Assembly (NCBI GenBank): GCA_037447655.1
Contig: JBBHKE010002967.1
Location: 30,213 to 94,212, forward strand
Length of the DNA stretch: 64,000 nucleotides
Reading direction: 5' to 3'
DNA from: Zygnema cylindricum
Lineage: Eukaryota > Streptophyta > Zygnematophyceae > Zygnematales > Zygnemataceae
Shown here piece after piece: positions 1 to 10,392 of the stretch. The notes beneath the pieces were generated by a model, which was not told the DNA's origin, ran no database searches, and worked only from the letters and a program-made list of their open reading frames with translations. The first letter of the stretch is position 1. Every line of letters begins with the position of its first letter. Made by a program: the position numbers and the translations under genes.

Positions 1-292
1 AGAGAGAGGGAAGAGGGGGAGAAGGGGAGAGGGAAAAGAGAGAGAGAAAGAAGGAGAGAGAGGGAGAGAGAGAAGGAGAGAGAGGGAGAGAGAGAAGGGG
101 AGAGAGAGAAAGAGGGAGAGAGAGAGAGAGGGGGAGAGAGAGAGAGGGAGCGAGGGAGAGAGAGAGAGAGGGTGAGAGAGAGAGAGGGAGAGAGGGAGAG
201 AGAGAGAGAAGGGGAGAGGGAAAAGAGAGAGAAAGAGGGAGAGAGAAAGAGAGAGAGGGAGGGAGAGAGAGAGAGAAAGAGAGAGAGAGGAC
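1..292. repeat. GA-rich purine microsatellite
   Basis: Almost pure GA/GGA repeat with interruptions (units such as GAGAGG and GAAAGA) filling the left edge of the window and probably continuing beyond it. It stops where mixed sequence begins near 293. The Glu/Arg-rich open frame across it is a by-product of composition and is not called as a gene. Confidence 0.95.
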
Positions 293-1195
293 CACATCAG
301 CATTTGACACATCAGACGACGGATTACGAGGTCAGAACACATGTGTCATGTCAGCACATCAGCAAGAGTAAAAATTTTGGGAAAAAAACAAACCGAGCTG
401 TCAGCAAATGTACATGTCGGGGCAGTAATGCCAGATCAGCAGATGTGAGGTTGGAACAAGAATGCCACGTCAGCAACACGCAAGATGCCAAAAAGGGCGT
501 AGGAATCACCGGTGGAGGTTAGAGGGTAGACAAGGAATGGGAGAAATGGACAATGGACATACATGGAAACTCACCGTAAAAATGGTTCCGTTTATTGACA
601 AACGGACATGGAACATTTAAGGACAACTGTCTAAAGTTGAAGTCGTTCTAAATAAGAGCAGGCAAGGGTCTAAATTTATGCTTTCCATGTGTGTTTTTTG
701 TCCTTTCTATGAAAATGTTTCGTCCTTTCTATGTAAGTCTTTTGTCTTTTCTTTGTAATTTTGTAGCTTTCTGCGTTTCTATAATCCACCATACATTCGA
801 CTAATCATTGTCGACTGAAAAAAAAGTGTTTTTTTTCAAAATTTCGCCAAATTGGCCAAGACAGGACAAAAAGAAAAGATTCAAAACGATAGTAAAATAC
901 CTAAAAAGGATCAAATGTAAAGTCAAATATGATGAATCTCGAGAAAAATTCGACTCTAAAATAGTTCAACCAAAATAAATAAAAAAAAACAAAAAGTCCC
1001 ATATATCCCATAGACACTATTCCCTCATATACCCATATAGCCATATTCCCATTTATACCCATTTACACACCGCTTCCTCTCTCCCCCATTCCCCTCCAAT
1101 TCTCGTCTAGGCACACCCCATGGCACACTATTTCCACCCACCCACACCATGTGCCTCTCCTACCCCTTATACCCATTTCCACACCATTTCTCCCC
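293..1195. other. unassigned intergenic sequence
   Basis: Mixed, mildly AT-rich sequence with short A and T runs. I see no coding frame, terminal repeat or RNA structure I can support. Around 1003-1070 there is a loose run of CCCATAT/CCCATTTA-like words, suggesting a decayed short tandem repeat. Confidence 0.6.
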
Positions 1196-1640
1196 CAATT
1201 TTAGAACCAAATATCCCATCTCCCCCTCCCTCTCCCCCTCCCCCTCCCCCTCCCCCTCCGCCTCCTCCTCTTCCTACATCCCTCCCTCCTCTTTTTCTCT
1301 ACCTCTCCCTCCCTCCCCCCCCACCTTCCTCCTTGAGACACCTCCTGCACTCCTCCCTGGTGAGCGCCGCGATCGCCTCCTCCCCCAACAGTGCCACGTG
1401 GCGCCCCGAGGATCCTGCCACGTGGCTACCTGCCAGACTGCCACGTGGACGCACCTCCCTCTCCCTCTCCCGCTCCTTCCCCTTGTCGGTTTTTCCATCT
1501 CTCTCCCTCTCCCCCTCCCTCCCCCTCTCCCTCTCCTTCTCCTTCTCCTTCTCCTTCTCCCTCTCTCCCTGCCTCCTCTCCCCCTCCTTTTCCCTCTCCC
1601 TCTCCCTCTCCTCCTGTCCTTTCTCCCCCTCCACAGTTTC
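1196..1640 (+). repeat. CT-rich polypyrimidine low-complexity tract
   Basis: Two long runs of CCCTCTC/CTTCTC-type units (about 1205-1330 and 1455-1635), separated by the G-box cluster. All six frames stay open here only because of the composition (Pro/Ser/Leu one way, Arg/Glu/Gly the other), so none is called as coding. CT-rich tracts are common in plant 5' regions, but no transcription start can be placed. Confidence 0.85.
1395..1447. promoter_or_regulatory. cluster of three G-box motifs
   Basis: Three copies of TGCCACGTGG lie within about 55 bp, their CACGTG cores at 1395-1400, 1419-1424 and 1442-1447, spaced 24 and 23 bp (about two helical turns). CACGTG is the G-box bound by plant bZIP and bHLH factors. 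A fourth core is at 1890-1895. Regulatory function is inferred; the motif spacing is what the sequence shows. Confidence 0.5.
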
Positions 1641-1889
1641 CTGGAACCTTCCCATAAGTCCTCCCCCCGGGCGGTGGTCCAGCCTCATCCTCAACCCTAA
1701 AAAAGCCCCAAACGAAACTTGTTAAAAAAACCCTAAAATTTCATATTTCCACCCGTCCTCTTTTTTGTCCTGACTCCAATTTTTCATTTCATTTTTTTTT
1801 TTTCGTTTTAATTCCATGCACTCCCTTTTTCGAGGAAACGACAAAACAGCCAAACGGCAAACTCGCCCGCCAATTCTACGACAGCAGTC

Positions 1890-1895
1890 CACGTG
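1890..1895. promoter_or_regulatory. single G-box core
   Basis: CCACGTGG at 1889-1896, about 440 bp downstream of the three-copy cluster and upstream of the weak candidate exon at 2499. It is listed separately because of its position; alone it carries little weight. Confidence 0.35.
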
Positions 1896-2498
1896 GCAGC
1901 AGACAGAAGCGGCGAGTGTTCACGTCTACGGTTGGGAGGAAAACGACAAAACTACGCGTCCGGGAATTCGATCCGATTTGGCAAGTGATCAGTTTTTCCG
2001 GTGGAACTCGCTTTTTTTACTTTTATTAATTTTTTTTTTCCCACGTTTTTTTCCTTTTTTTTTTTTTTTTTTTTGGTGTTTTCCTTTTTTTGGTTTCAGT
2101 GATCCCGCGAAGTCCGGAGTCATTTGTCGCTTGTCGTCCGAATCCGGTTTTTTGTCCTGTACGGACAGAGAACTGGAAGTACAAAGTGAAGTACCGCCCG
2201 TGAGGCGCTTGTTACGGAAAAGGACAGCGTTCACATTATGGGAACCGCAAAAAAGCGCCGGTGTCGCTGTCAAATTTGTCGTATGTGAATCGTTTTCAGG
2301 TCGAGAGTTTTGTTGGGGTCTGTCTTTTGTGATATCCGTACATTTTTCACCTTCCCGGGATAGGGTAGGGCGACTTTTAAAGAGTCGTGTCGCGCCACAA
2401 AACAAAGTTTTTAAAATTTTAAAATGCGAAGCTGGAGAGAGCGGGGTTCGCGTGGTACGGTATAATTACTACAGGACAAAAGCCGCGGACCAAATCTC

Positions 2499-2834
2499 TT
2501 GGTTTTGAAGCAGCTTGAAGATTTGGAGAGGATCCAAACGGGTGGCTCAGAATCTGCCGACATTTTGAGGGGCTTAGAAGCGGCCGGAACCCCACCAGTA
2601 GATCTCGTATGTACTGTCTCCGTGCAGCCCTCGCTGCACGCTTTCGTACAGATGACGAGACGCGAGTGGTCGAGGGGCTTTGAACATTTCAAAGGAGCTG
2701 CACACTTTATTACTGTTGACACTAAAGCGAATGCCATGTGTCAAGTACAAAATCTCAAAACTGCAGTTGAGATTCTATTTTATTTGTTGGAGACCGCATG
2801 TCGTATGCTGACGTGTCTCTCAAGTTGCGCATAG
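2499..2834 (+). CDS. hypothetical open frame, possible diverged TFIIS N-terminal (LW)-like exon
   Basis: A 111-codon frame with ordinary amino-acid composition. Its first 65 residues loosely resemble the TFIIS N-terminal (LW) helical domain: a leucine-rich helix (LKQLEDLERI), then ILRGLEAAGT, then a helix ending in an R-x-W-x-R-like tail. A possible acceptor (TACAG) lies at 2473 and possible donors (GTATGT) near 2608, so this could be one or two exons rather than a free-standing gene. The C-terminal half matches nothing I know. It lies downstream of a CT-rich tract and G-boxes, and the TE block begins 140 bp later, so any gene here would be interrupted. The family suggestion is weak. Confidence 0.2.
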   Translation: MVLKQLEDLERIQTGGSESADILRGLEAAGTPPVDLVCTVSVQPSLHAFVQMTRREWSRGFEHFKGAAHFITVDTKANAMCQVQNLKTAVEILFYLLETACRMLTCLSSCA

Positions 2835-2995
2835 CCCGTGCGCTAGGAGTTATGGCTCGAGAGTCGATCGCAGAGCTGAGACCTTTCAGAGGCATTCCGT
2901 ACATAGGGATTTGTTTCGAGAGAATCCGTACCTAATTTCGTACCTAACATCCACCCAAATGAACCTAAGTTAAGTACACCGCGAATCGTTATTAG

Positions 2996-3236
2996 TAGTG
3001 TTGGGTATCGGGTAGTTTCATATCGCGATAATTTCGATATTCGATATATCGAATATCGATGGAGCAGATTACTCGATATATCGTACCGGGACCAACATAA
3101 ATTATCGCGATATATATCGCAAAAATTGCATATCCGTACAGTCAGAGTACGGAAAACCGTACGAAAAAGCGTACGGATAATCGTACGAAAAATCGTACGG
3201 ATATTTTGCCCCCCCCACCCCCACCCCCACTGAGCG

Positions 3237-3276
<40 letters not shown>

Positions 3277-3444
3277 GAAAAAAAAAAAAAAAAAAATTAT
3301 TTTCGATATATCATCAATACGATATATCGGCGATATATCGCGATAATTTGAAATTCGATATATCGAAGCGATATATCGAATATCGGGTACATGAAATTCG
3401 ATATATAACGAATATCAGCAATGGGTCCTCGATACCCAACACTA
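2996..3444 (+). mobile_element. hAT-type MITE, copy 1
   Basis: A 449-bp element with inverted ends TAGTGTTGGGTATCG / CGATACCCAACACTA, flanked by a perfect 8-bp direct repeat GTTATTAG (2988-2995 and 3445-3452). An 8-bp duplication with TAG/CAG-type ends is the hAT signature. The interior is packed with TATCGCGATA/ATATATCG words and has a C-run facing a long G-run (about 3209-3274) around ACTGAGCGCG, able to fold into a hairpin. There is no coding capacity. A second copy, inverted, lies at 18053-18490. Confidence 0.9.
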
Positions 3445-3821
3445 GTTATTAGTGTCAAAGTTTAAATAATGTTTAATAACATTTACCGTAATTGATGCTA
3501 ATTAAGAATTTGATTTTTTTTTTTTTAAATGTATTCTAATTTCGGCGTTTATGCTTATTTGGGAACAGCAAAAATGGAATATTTGCCGTGCAATTATATA
3601 CATTAATATATGTACTCGTACAAAATATTAGAAATCGTTCGTCGTCGCGAATTTAAAATAGCCGCACATGCTATACTAGTTTATGTGTTTGACTAATCCC
3701 GTTTTTTTGAGCGCACGTTCCTATGCGTGCGCGTCTGATTTAATCCTTTTTTGTAAATTTTCACTTGAAGAGGTACATTTATGTACGGTATGACATAGAC
3801 CGTACACCACATTATTTAAAT

Positions 3822-4104
3822 TGTAGAAACTAATGGTTTTAAAGTATTTTCTAGGTCTGAATAGAAATATAGAAGCCGAGGCAGTCTATCTCTAACTTCT
3901 CTCTCCAACTCTCAAACTTGTCGCAGTCACTGAGAAATTGGAGAGGAAGCTAGAGCCATGGCTACCTAGGCTATCCTGAGGTTTAAGGGAAATTTATATT
4001 AGTTCGGGCAGTTATTTTTGCTTAAACACAAAGGGGACAGGATTATCCTAGAGGCTTCTTGGAAGCTGTCCACTCTGAGGACTTATGGAGGTCTCAGAGT
4101 TTCA
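3822..4104 (+). repeat. copia-1 5' LTR, internally deleted
   Basis: It matches the first ~185 bp and last ~98 bp of the 3' LTR at 8451-9499 but lacks about 766 bp between them; the join is near 4006. The missing part contains the tRNA-like segment and most of the presumed promoter region. Confidence 0.9.
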
Positions 4105-7100
4105 AGTTATGGGCCCACCCTCTAGGGTACCAATCTTTAATGGAACTGGCTTCATATACTGGGAAAGTATGATGATAGGAGCTCTATGCGAAAAAAGGTT
4201 TTGGGGGATAGTGAGTGGACGATCGGGCGTCCATCAAGTCTTGGAATTCCTCCAGGGTTTAAAGAAAGCAGATTCACCAGGAAAGAGGATTCACCTTCAA
4301 CGGAGGAAACAAATGAAGGAGAGGTGGTGGACAAAGGAAAGGAGAAGGAAGCGACCACACCAATAGCAACTGGTTCAGCATTCATGTCACCTATTCCGAG
4401 GAACGAGTACAATGATACTGAAACCTGGGACTTCAACAATATGGCGGCAAAGCACTTCATCCTACGCCATCTCACTCAAGGCCTTGCATGTCCCCATTTG
4501 CAGGTAGAAAGGGCATCCGATCTTTGGATGGCTCTCATAGAGATGTACCGAAGTGGTACGATTCAGCAACAACATTTGGCTGATCAGAAAGTTAAAGAGT
4601 ATGTATACAAAGGGGGAAATATGTTGGATTTTTGCAATGAACTTGCTACACTCTTCATGGAGTTAGAGAGTTAGGGAAAAGTTTTTAGTGATTATGAAAA
4701 GGTTAATTGTTTACTTATGAAGTTACCTAATGTGTTCGAGAACATAGTCAACCGTGTATAGGACTTGTCGGACTCAAGGTGGATATGGAACTCAGTGGTA
4801 GGGATGATTCTCGTTCGAGAGAATACGATTGAGATCCGAAGGGGAGGAAAGAGTGGCCAAGCCTTGGCAACAACGACCTATTAGAGGAACAAAGATTCCC
4901 GGAAACCAGTCGAAAACTATGGGGGTAGGGAGCAGAAAAAAACAGGCTGATGAGTTCGAACCAAGGGCTCCCAAAGGTTTATGTCATTTTTGTAAGAAAC
5001 CGGGCACTATATGGCTGAGTGCAGTAAGCTAACCGAGCTTTGGTTAAAAGAGGGGCAGACCGGTGGTACCCCGAGAGGAAAGAAAAAGGCCCTTGTCACA
5101 CAGGTACTTAAGGCAGAATCAGAGGAAGAAGACGATCAACTCTTTTTGGATGAGGAGTTGGAGGAAAAAAATGAGGTTGAAATTCCACGAAGGCAGAAAT
5201 GTGCTTACACTGGATTGAAAGGTGAAGCAGGCTGGATTATAGATTCAGGTGCCTCCATGCACATGTGTAAGGATAGGCACCTGTTCACTAAGATAAGAAA
5301 GATTCCTACCGTAGAGATAGAGTACGGGGATGGGAGGATAGTCACCACTACTCTTGTAGGATCGATAGATCTGAAAGTGTTAGTAGAAGGAAAGACATCC
5401 ATATTAACATTCTTCGATGTATTGTTTATTCCGGAGCTGAACAAAAACCTATCTCTACATCTGTATTAGATGATAAGGGTTTTTTCACTAGCACTAGGGA
5501 AGGAGTCTTTACTGCTAGTTTTGAGGAGGATGTCTATTTCATTGCTGAGAAAGGTAGCCATGGGATGTTTAGGCTGATCTTAAGTAATGAAATAAAGAAA
5601 CTTTATTATGCTGGTGTTCATGATATTATGATGTGGCATAAGAGGCTTGGGCATGTGAATCTAGATAAGTTAAGAGAGATGAAAAAGATGGGAGTGGTAG
5701 AAGGGATTCAGTTCAGTGAGAGTGATGATATAAGTGATTGTAGTGGGTGTGCTCAAGGTAAAGCACACAGATTACCCTTTCCTAAAACAACCACCTATAA
5801 GGGAGAAAAAGTTATAGATTTAGTACACACAGATATTTGGGGACCGGCTAGAGTGCCCTCACCGGGGGGGGAAGAGATTTATGATGACTATAACTGATGA
5901 TTGGTCTCGGTATTCCCGGGTATATTTTTTGAGAAACAAGTCAGAAGTTGAGGATTGTTTTAGACAATATAAAACATGGAGGGAAACACTCCATGAAACT
6001 CTAATCAAGAGAGTAAGGAGTGACAATGGTGGAGAGTATAATTCTAACCAGTTTGAGGATTTTTTGAGGGAAGATGGGATCCAACACCAAAAGACAGTAC
6101 CAGAAAATCCGGAACAGAATGGGGTAGCTGAAAGGTTAAATAGAACACTAAGTGATTGTGCTAGAAGTATGTTGTCAGATAAAAAGATAGGAAAAGATTT
6201 TAGGCAGAAGCAATGAACTGTGCTAATTACCTCAAAAATAGAGTTATTACTTCAGCTATAAAAGATCAAACACCTTATGAGAGATGGACAGGTCGGAAAC
6301 CAGACATATCTCACTTGAAGGTTTTTGGCAATCAAGTATTCAGTCTAGATACTGATCAGTCCAATTGGAAGCTAGATCCTAAAGGAAAATCGGGATACTT
6401 ATTAGAATATGATGAGGATGTTAAATGATATACAGTTTATGATCTAAAAAGGGAAGATATAATCTTAGTAAAGCATCTAGTAGTTATGGATGAAAGAAAG
6501 TCTGTGGATCCCTTCAAGTATACAAAGTCAGTAAAAATCAGATTTGAGTCAAAAAATTCCGATGACTTTGAGCTTCCTAACTATCCACGTTTTAGAGAAG
6601 ATGACATTCTTGTAGGTCCAAATCAGACCGAAAAGGACTCGGCTGTAGAAACTCCAGTGACAACTCTACCCGAACCGGAAGACGTGGTGGAAATTGATAC
6701 GGAATCAAGGGATTGGGGAGAAGCCGAGTTTGTTCGAAAGAATGCACGAGAACCATCTATTCCGGCCTCAGATTTTGAGGGGGGAAGGAGAAGTAGCAAA
6801 AGACACAAAGAAAAACAGGATAATAACAAGGTAACTAAACTATCTCATCAAGATGAACCTCAAAATTATGGAGAGGTGATGACTTGTCCAGAAAGAAATC
6901 GGTGGAAGACAGCCATCAATGAGGAGATGGCCTCAATTATGGCATTCGATACTTGGGAGTTGGTGCATTGTCCACCTAACCGAAAACCAATCAGTTGTAA
7001 GTGGGTTTTCAAATTAAAACTGAACCCAGATAACACAATCGAGCGCTACAAGGCCCGACTAGGGGCAAAGGGATTTATACAAAAGCAGGGAATTGACTAC

Positions 7101-8437
7101 GAGAAAATGTTTGCCCCGGTGGTCAAATTTCCCTCCGTCCGCATACTTCTCAGCCTGGCAGCAACGGAAGACATAGAAGTGCACCAGATGGACATCAAAA
7201 CAGCCTTTTTGCATGGAGAATTGGAAGAGGAGATTTTCATGCGACAACTCGAAAGGTTAGTGGAGGAAGGAGAGGAGAGTAAGGTATGCCGGCTCATTAA
7301 ATCTCTTTATGGTTTGAAACAAGCGCCTCGACACTGGAATAAGAAGCTTGATGTGTTTCTTACGGGTCTGGGATATATTCAGATCAGCTCAGATCACTCA
7401 ATCTATGTTTTCGAAGATGAGGAAGGTTATATATTTATTGCAATTTATGTTGATGATTTGCTTGTTTTAAGTAAATCAATGGAAAAAAATAATAAACTGA
7501 AAATCGATCTTAAGGGGAGATTTGAAATGAAGGATATGGGGGAAGCAAAATATATTTTGGGAATTCAAGTAGAGAGAGCCTGAAAAAGAAAAATTATAAG
7601 ATTGACTCAAAAGGAAGCAATAGGGAACATGTTTGAAAAATTTCAAATGGATAAAGCTAATAGTTGTAGAACTCCAATGGAGTTGAAGAAGAGAAGTGAG
7701 GGGAGTGAGGAAGAAGGAGTCATAGTCTTAGACGAGGAATTATCTCTTGAAGAACAGAAGTTTATGTAGACTATTCCTTATTGGCAAGTAGTGGGAAGTC
7801 TAATCTATTTTATGACTTCTACCCGGCGAGATTACGTTGCAGCTGTAGGAGTGCTGAGTAGAAGTCTAAATGCTCCCACTAAGAGGGATAGGGAGGCAGC
7901 TAAAAGAGTCCTTAGATATTTGATAGGAACTAGGGATCTATGGTTGCATTTGGGTGGGGAGAATACTGACATCACTACTTGGAGTGATGCCAATTATGGT
8001 GATGCTTCGATAAGGAGATGTACTTCTAGATATGTATTATATGTGGGTGATGGGGCTTGCTGTTGGAGTAGCAAACAGCAAAAGGTTATTGCTCAATCCA
8101 CTATGGAGGCTAAGTATATGGCCTCTTGCTCTGCAGTAAAAGAATTGATGCGTGTCAAGTCTTTGCTTGGTGAACTTGGTCACCTTAAGAGTGGTGTGCA
8201 AAAACATTTTTGTGAGAGTTAGGCAGAAATTGCTATTCTGCCAATCCTAAACATCATTTTAAAGCCAAACACATGGACATCAGACTTAGCTTTGTTAGAG
8301 AAAAAGTAGAAAACAAGTTAAGTTTAGAGTACAGACCAGATAGTGAGATGGTAGCAGATATGATGACCAAACCTGTGCCTTCCCCTAAGTTTATTTTTTG
8401 TAGGGAGAAGTGTGGTCTGAAATTAAAGATTGACTAG
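4085..8437 (+). pseudogene. copia-1 gag-pol polyprotein (broken)
   Basis: Domains in order: gag from the ATG at 4109 (IFNGTGFIYWESM motif) to about 4675; a damaged CCHC knuckle near 4980-5030 (CHFCKK present, His and last Cys lost to a shift); retropepsin near 5230 (WIIDSGAS); GAG-pre-integrase 5565-5870 (MWHKRLGHVN, then a CSGCAQGK zinc pair); integrase 5881-6430 (SDNGGEY, PENPEQNGVAERLNRT); RT 6900-7580 with IYVDDLL near 7446; RNase H 7790-8430. PR-IN-RT-RH is copia order. Stops and frameshifts separate nearly every domain, so no full polyprotein can be made. Confidence 0.9.
4105..4117 (+). other. primer-binding site matching internal initiator tRNA-Met
   Basis: AGTTATGGGCCCA directly abuts the 5' LTR. 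In the related element on the other strand the same site (53519-53531) reads GGTTATGGGCCCA. This is complementary to the anticodon stem-loop of initiator tRNA-Met (TGGGCCCATAACC, anticodon CAT), not to a tRNA 3' end. Here one base has changed. The ATG inside the site (4109-4111) is in frame with gag. Confidence 0.8.
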
Positions 8438-8450
8438 AAAATAAGGGGAG
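8438..8450 (+). other. copia-1 polypurine tract
   Basis: AAAATAAGGGGAG lies immediately before the 3' LTR and is the presumed plus-strand primer. The same tract borders the 3' LTRs of the minus-strand copies at 49181, 54587 and 60365. Confidence 0.85.
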
Positions 8451-9499
8451 TGTAGAAACTAATGGTTCATAAGTATTTTCTAGGTCTGAAAAGAAATATA
8501 GAAGTCGAGGCAGTCTATCTCTAACTTCTCTCTCCAACTCTCAAACTTGTCGCCGTCACTGAGAAATTGGAGAGGAAGCTAGAGCCATGGCTACCTAGGC
8601 TATCTTGAGGATTACGGGAAATTTATATTAGTTTGGGTTTATTTATTTAAAAGATATGTGCCGGCGGCAGGAATTGATCCTTGTACCTACCGGCCGGCAA
8701 ACCGGAAATAGCCGTTAGCCTTAGCCGTTAAGTCTAGGATTCATGATACGTAGTATATAGTTTGATAATTTATTAAATATGTATACTTACGATTATTCAT
8801 TTAACTATAATAAATTACGGAATACATAGATCCGGTAATATATAAAGTACGGATTACGGTACGGACTAAAAATCAATACCACGCTTTTGTTTCGTAAATG
8901 AAACAAATACCGCACATGTATTTATTACGGCTACGATTAAATTAGATTCTAATCGGACGGTCGCAATTAGCGCCGAGATCGCGGAGGAAGTTTTCGGCGG
9001 TTTGTGGCCATCGCCACATCAGATGACGCGTGGCGAAATTTCGTTGGATCATGGAATCCCCGGAGATTATGGCATCGAATCCGGATATGACATGTGTCAA
9101 CATTTAGACCTTGTCGTACAATGTCCGTACCTAAAGTACACCGGCAGCTGTACTTTTGCGTACGGAACGCAATTCTGATTGGTTCCGTACATCAGTAGAT
9201 AGAGTCTGTGAGTGAGATAGGACTTAGAAAAATTAGGAGATATGACCCTCTCTCCCAGAGAGCTTCTGTACAAAAGGTCAACTTTGACCCTCCATAACTT
9301 ACGGCTCAAGGGAGCAAATTCAGAGATTCTTTTTGCTATCGACTCAGGGGAGTCTTGTCTTCACATGGGTGAAGGTGATCAGAGTTTTTGTCTGCCAGGG
9401 TGGCAGTTATTTTTGCTTAAACACAAAGGGGTTAGGATTATCCTAGAGGCTTCTTGGAAGCTGTCCACTCTGAGGACTTATGGAGGTCTCAGAGTTTCA
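8451..9499 (+). repeat. copia-1 3' LTR (1049 bp)
   Basis: A TG...CA LTR. Homologous full LTRs occur on the minus strand at 48124-49180, 53532-54586 and 59317-60364. It includes a tRNA-like patch near 8655-8740 (GGAATTGATCC read antisense). Confidence 0.95.
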
Positions 9500-9660
9500 T
9501 AAATTTTAGTGTACTTTCGGTCTTAACGCTATTTTGTACGGTACATTAATTAACGTCAAGGAAAAAATAAAATCATGTAACCTATTTGAGGAAAAAAATC
9601 AAAATTTTAAGAACCCAAATTAGTGACTTTAACACTAATAACGATTCGCGATGTACAGTA

Positions 9661-10158
9661 CACCGCGAATCGAAATTATAGTAAATTACTCTAATCGGTC
9701 GCTCAAAATTTTGACTCTATCACATGAAATAGAGTAAATGACTCTAATTTTTTCATTATTCTATTAAGGATAAAGTTTAATTAGAGTTTTTAATTCTAAT
9801 ATAGGTTCGTTTTAAATAGTGTGGAGCACGGACGACCTCCGACCGTGCAAAATTGTACTTTATTAAGTAAAAAAGTACAAATAATGATTTAATACAGGCC
9901 GCTATCATGTAACTGCGTTTTAACAAACCGCGTAGTGCAAACCTCATAGTGACAATAAATTGTATGTTTTGCCAAATTTTGTATGGATACCTTATTTACA
10001 GTAGAGGATATTAGCGTGCCAAATTAGAGTACTTAAATAAATTAAAGTAAACTTCATAGTTGAAACAACTCTATCACATAAATTAGCGTTCATTACTCTA
10101 TTTTTTTTTTGGTTTTTGTACTCTAATTTTTTCATTACTCTAGTTACAATTCGCGATG
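9661..10158 (+). mobile_element. TA-flanked MITE (CACCGCGAATCG family), copy A
   Basis: A 498-bp element starting CACCGCGAATCGAAATTATAG and ending in the imperfect inverse before TA at 10159-10160. It shares interior words with copies B and D (GGTCGCTC, GTGGAG/GTACGGACGAC, a TAATGATTTAATACA stretch). It is only 5 bp from the right end of the preceding MITE, so two members lie head to tail. No coding capacity. Confidence 0.85.
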
Positions 10159-10392
10159 TAAAGTACTGTAGGGTTTGCCCAGATGACATTTTTTGCTTTT
10201 GTTCCGTGACCAAAGTTCAAAAGTTAGAGTATTAAAAGGTCAACTTATCGATGATTTTTAATACGGCTCCACAAATATTCTCGATTGTACTATTTGTAAA
10301 CAACATGACGCGAAGTTTAGATCTATGAAGCACACGTGGCCAAAAGTACAATATTGAGACCGTAGAGTGGTACGGCATTTGAAAGTCGAAAC

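Larger units (their letters stand above)
3822..9499 (+). mobile_element. Ty1/copia LTR retrotransposon 1 (decayed, structurally complete)
   Basis: The element begins TGTAGAAACTAATGG, ends GGTCTCAGAGTTTCA, and is flanked by a perfect 5-bp duplication TAAAT (3817-3821, 9500-9504). It has a 5' LTR (3822-4104), a tRNA-iMet-type primer site, gag-PR-IN-RT-RNaseH in copia order, a polypurine tract just before 8451, and a 3' LTR (8451-9499). The 5' LTR carries a ~766-bp internal deletion. Many stops and frameshifts make it non-autonomous. It sits inside the MITE spanning 2977-9653. Confidence 0.95.
2977..9653. mobile_element. TA-flanked MITE (CACCGCGAATCG family), split by hAT and copia insertions
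   Basis: The left end at 2977 reads CACCGCGAATCGTTATTAG and the right end at 9653 is its imperfect inverse (CTAATAACGATTCGCGATG); both are bordered by TA. Removing the hAT MITE (2996-3444) and the copia element (3822-9499) leaves about 520 bp of AT-rich non-coding sequence, the same size class as the other copies here (9661, 13368, 38805). TA duplication and 25-30 bp inverted ends suggest a Tc1/mariner (Stowaway-like) non-autonomous element; the superfamily is inferred. Confidence 0.75.

Noticed and set aside
172-522. 116-codon Glu/Arg-rich open frame
   Set aside because: Lies over the GA microsatellite; open only because of composition.
1120-1725. Several overlapping Pro/Ser/Leu and Arg/Glu/Gly frames
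   Set aside because: All frames are open through the CT-rich tract; no domain or codon signal.
1816-2508. 230-codon plus-strand frame
   Set aside because: Crosses poly-T (Phe-run) sequence, has no recognisable motif and looks like untranslated or promoter DNA.
2999-3445. Two hAT copies read as one long inverted repeat spanning 15 kb
   Set aside because: Each copy has its own target duplication, so they are independent insertions that happen to be inverted.
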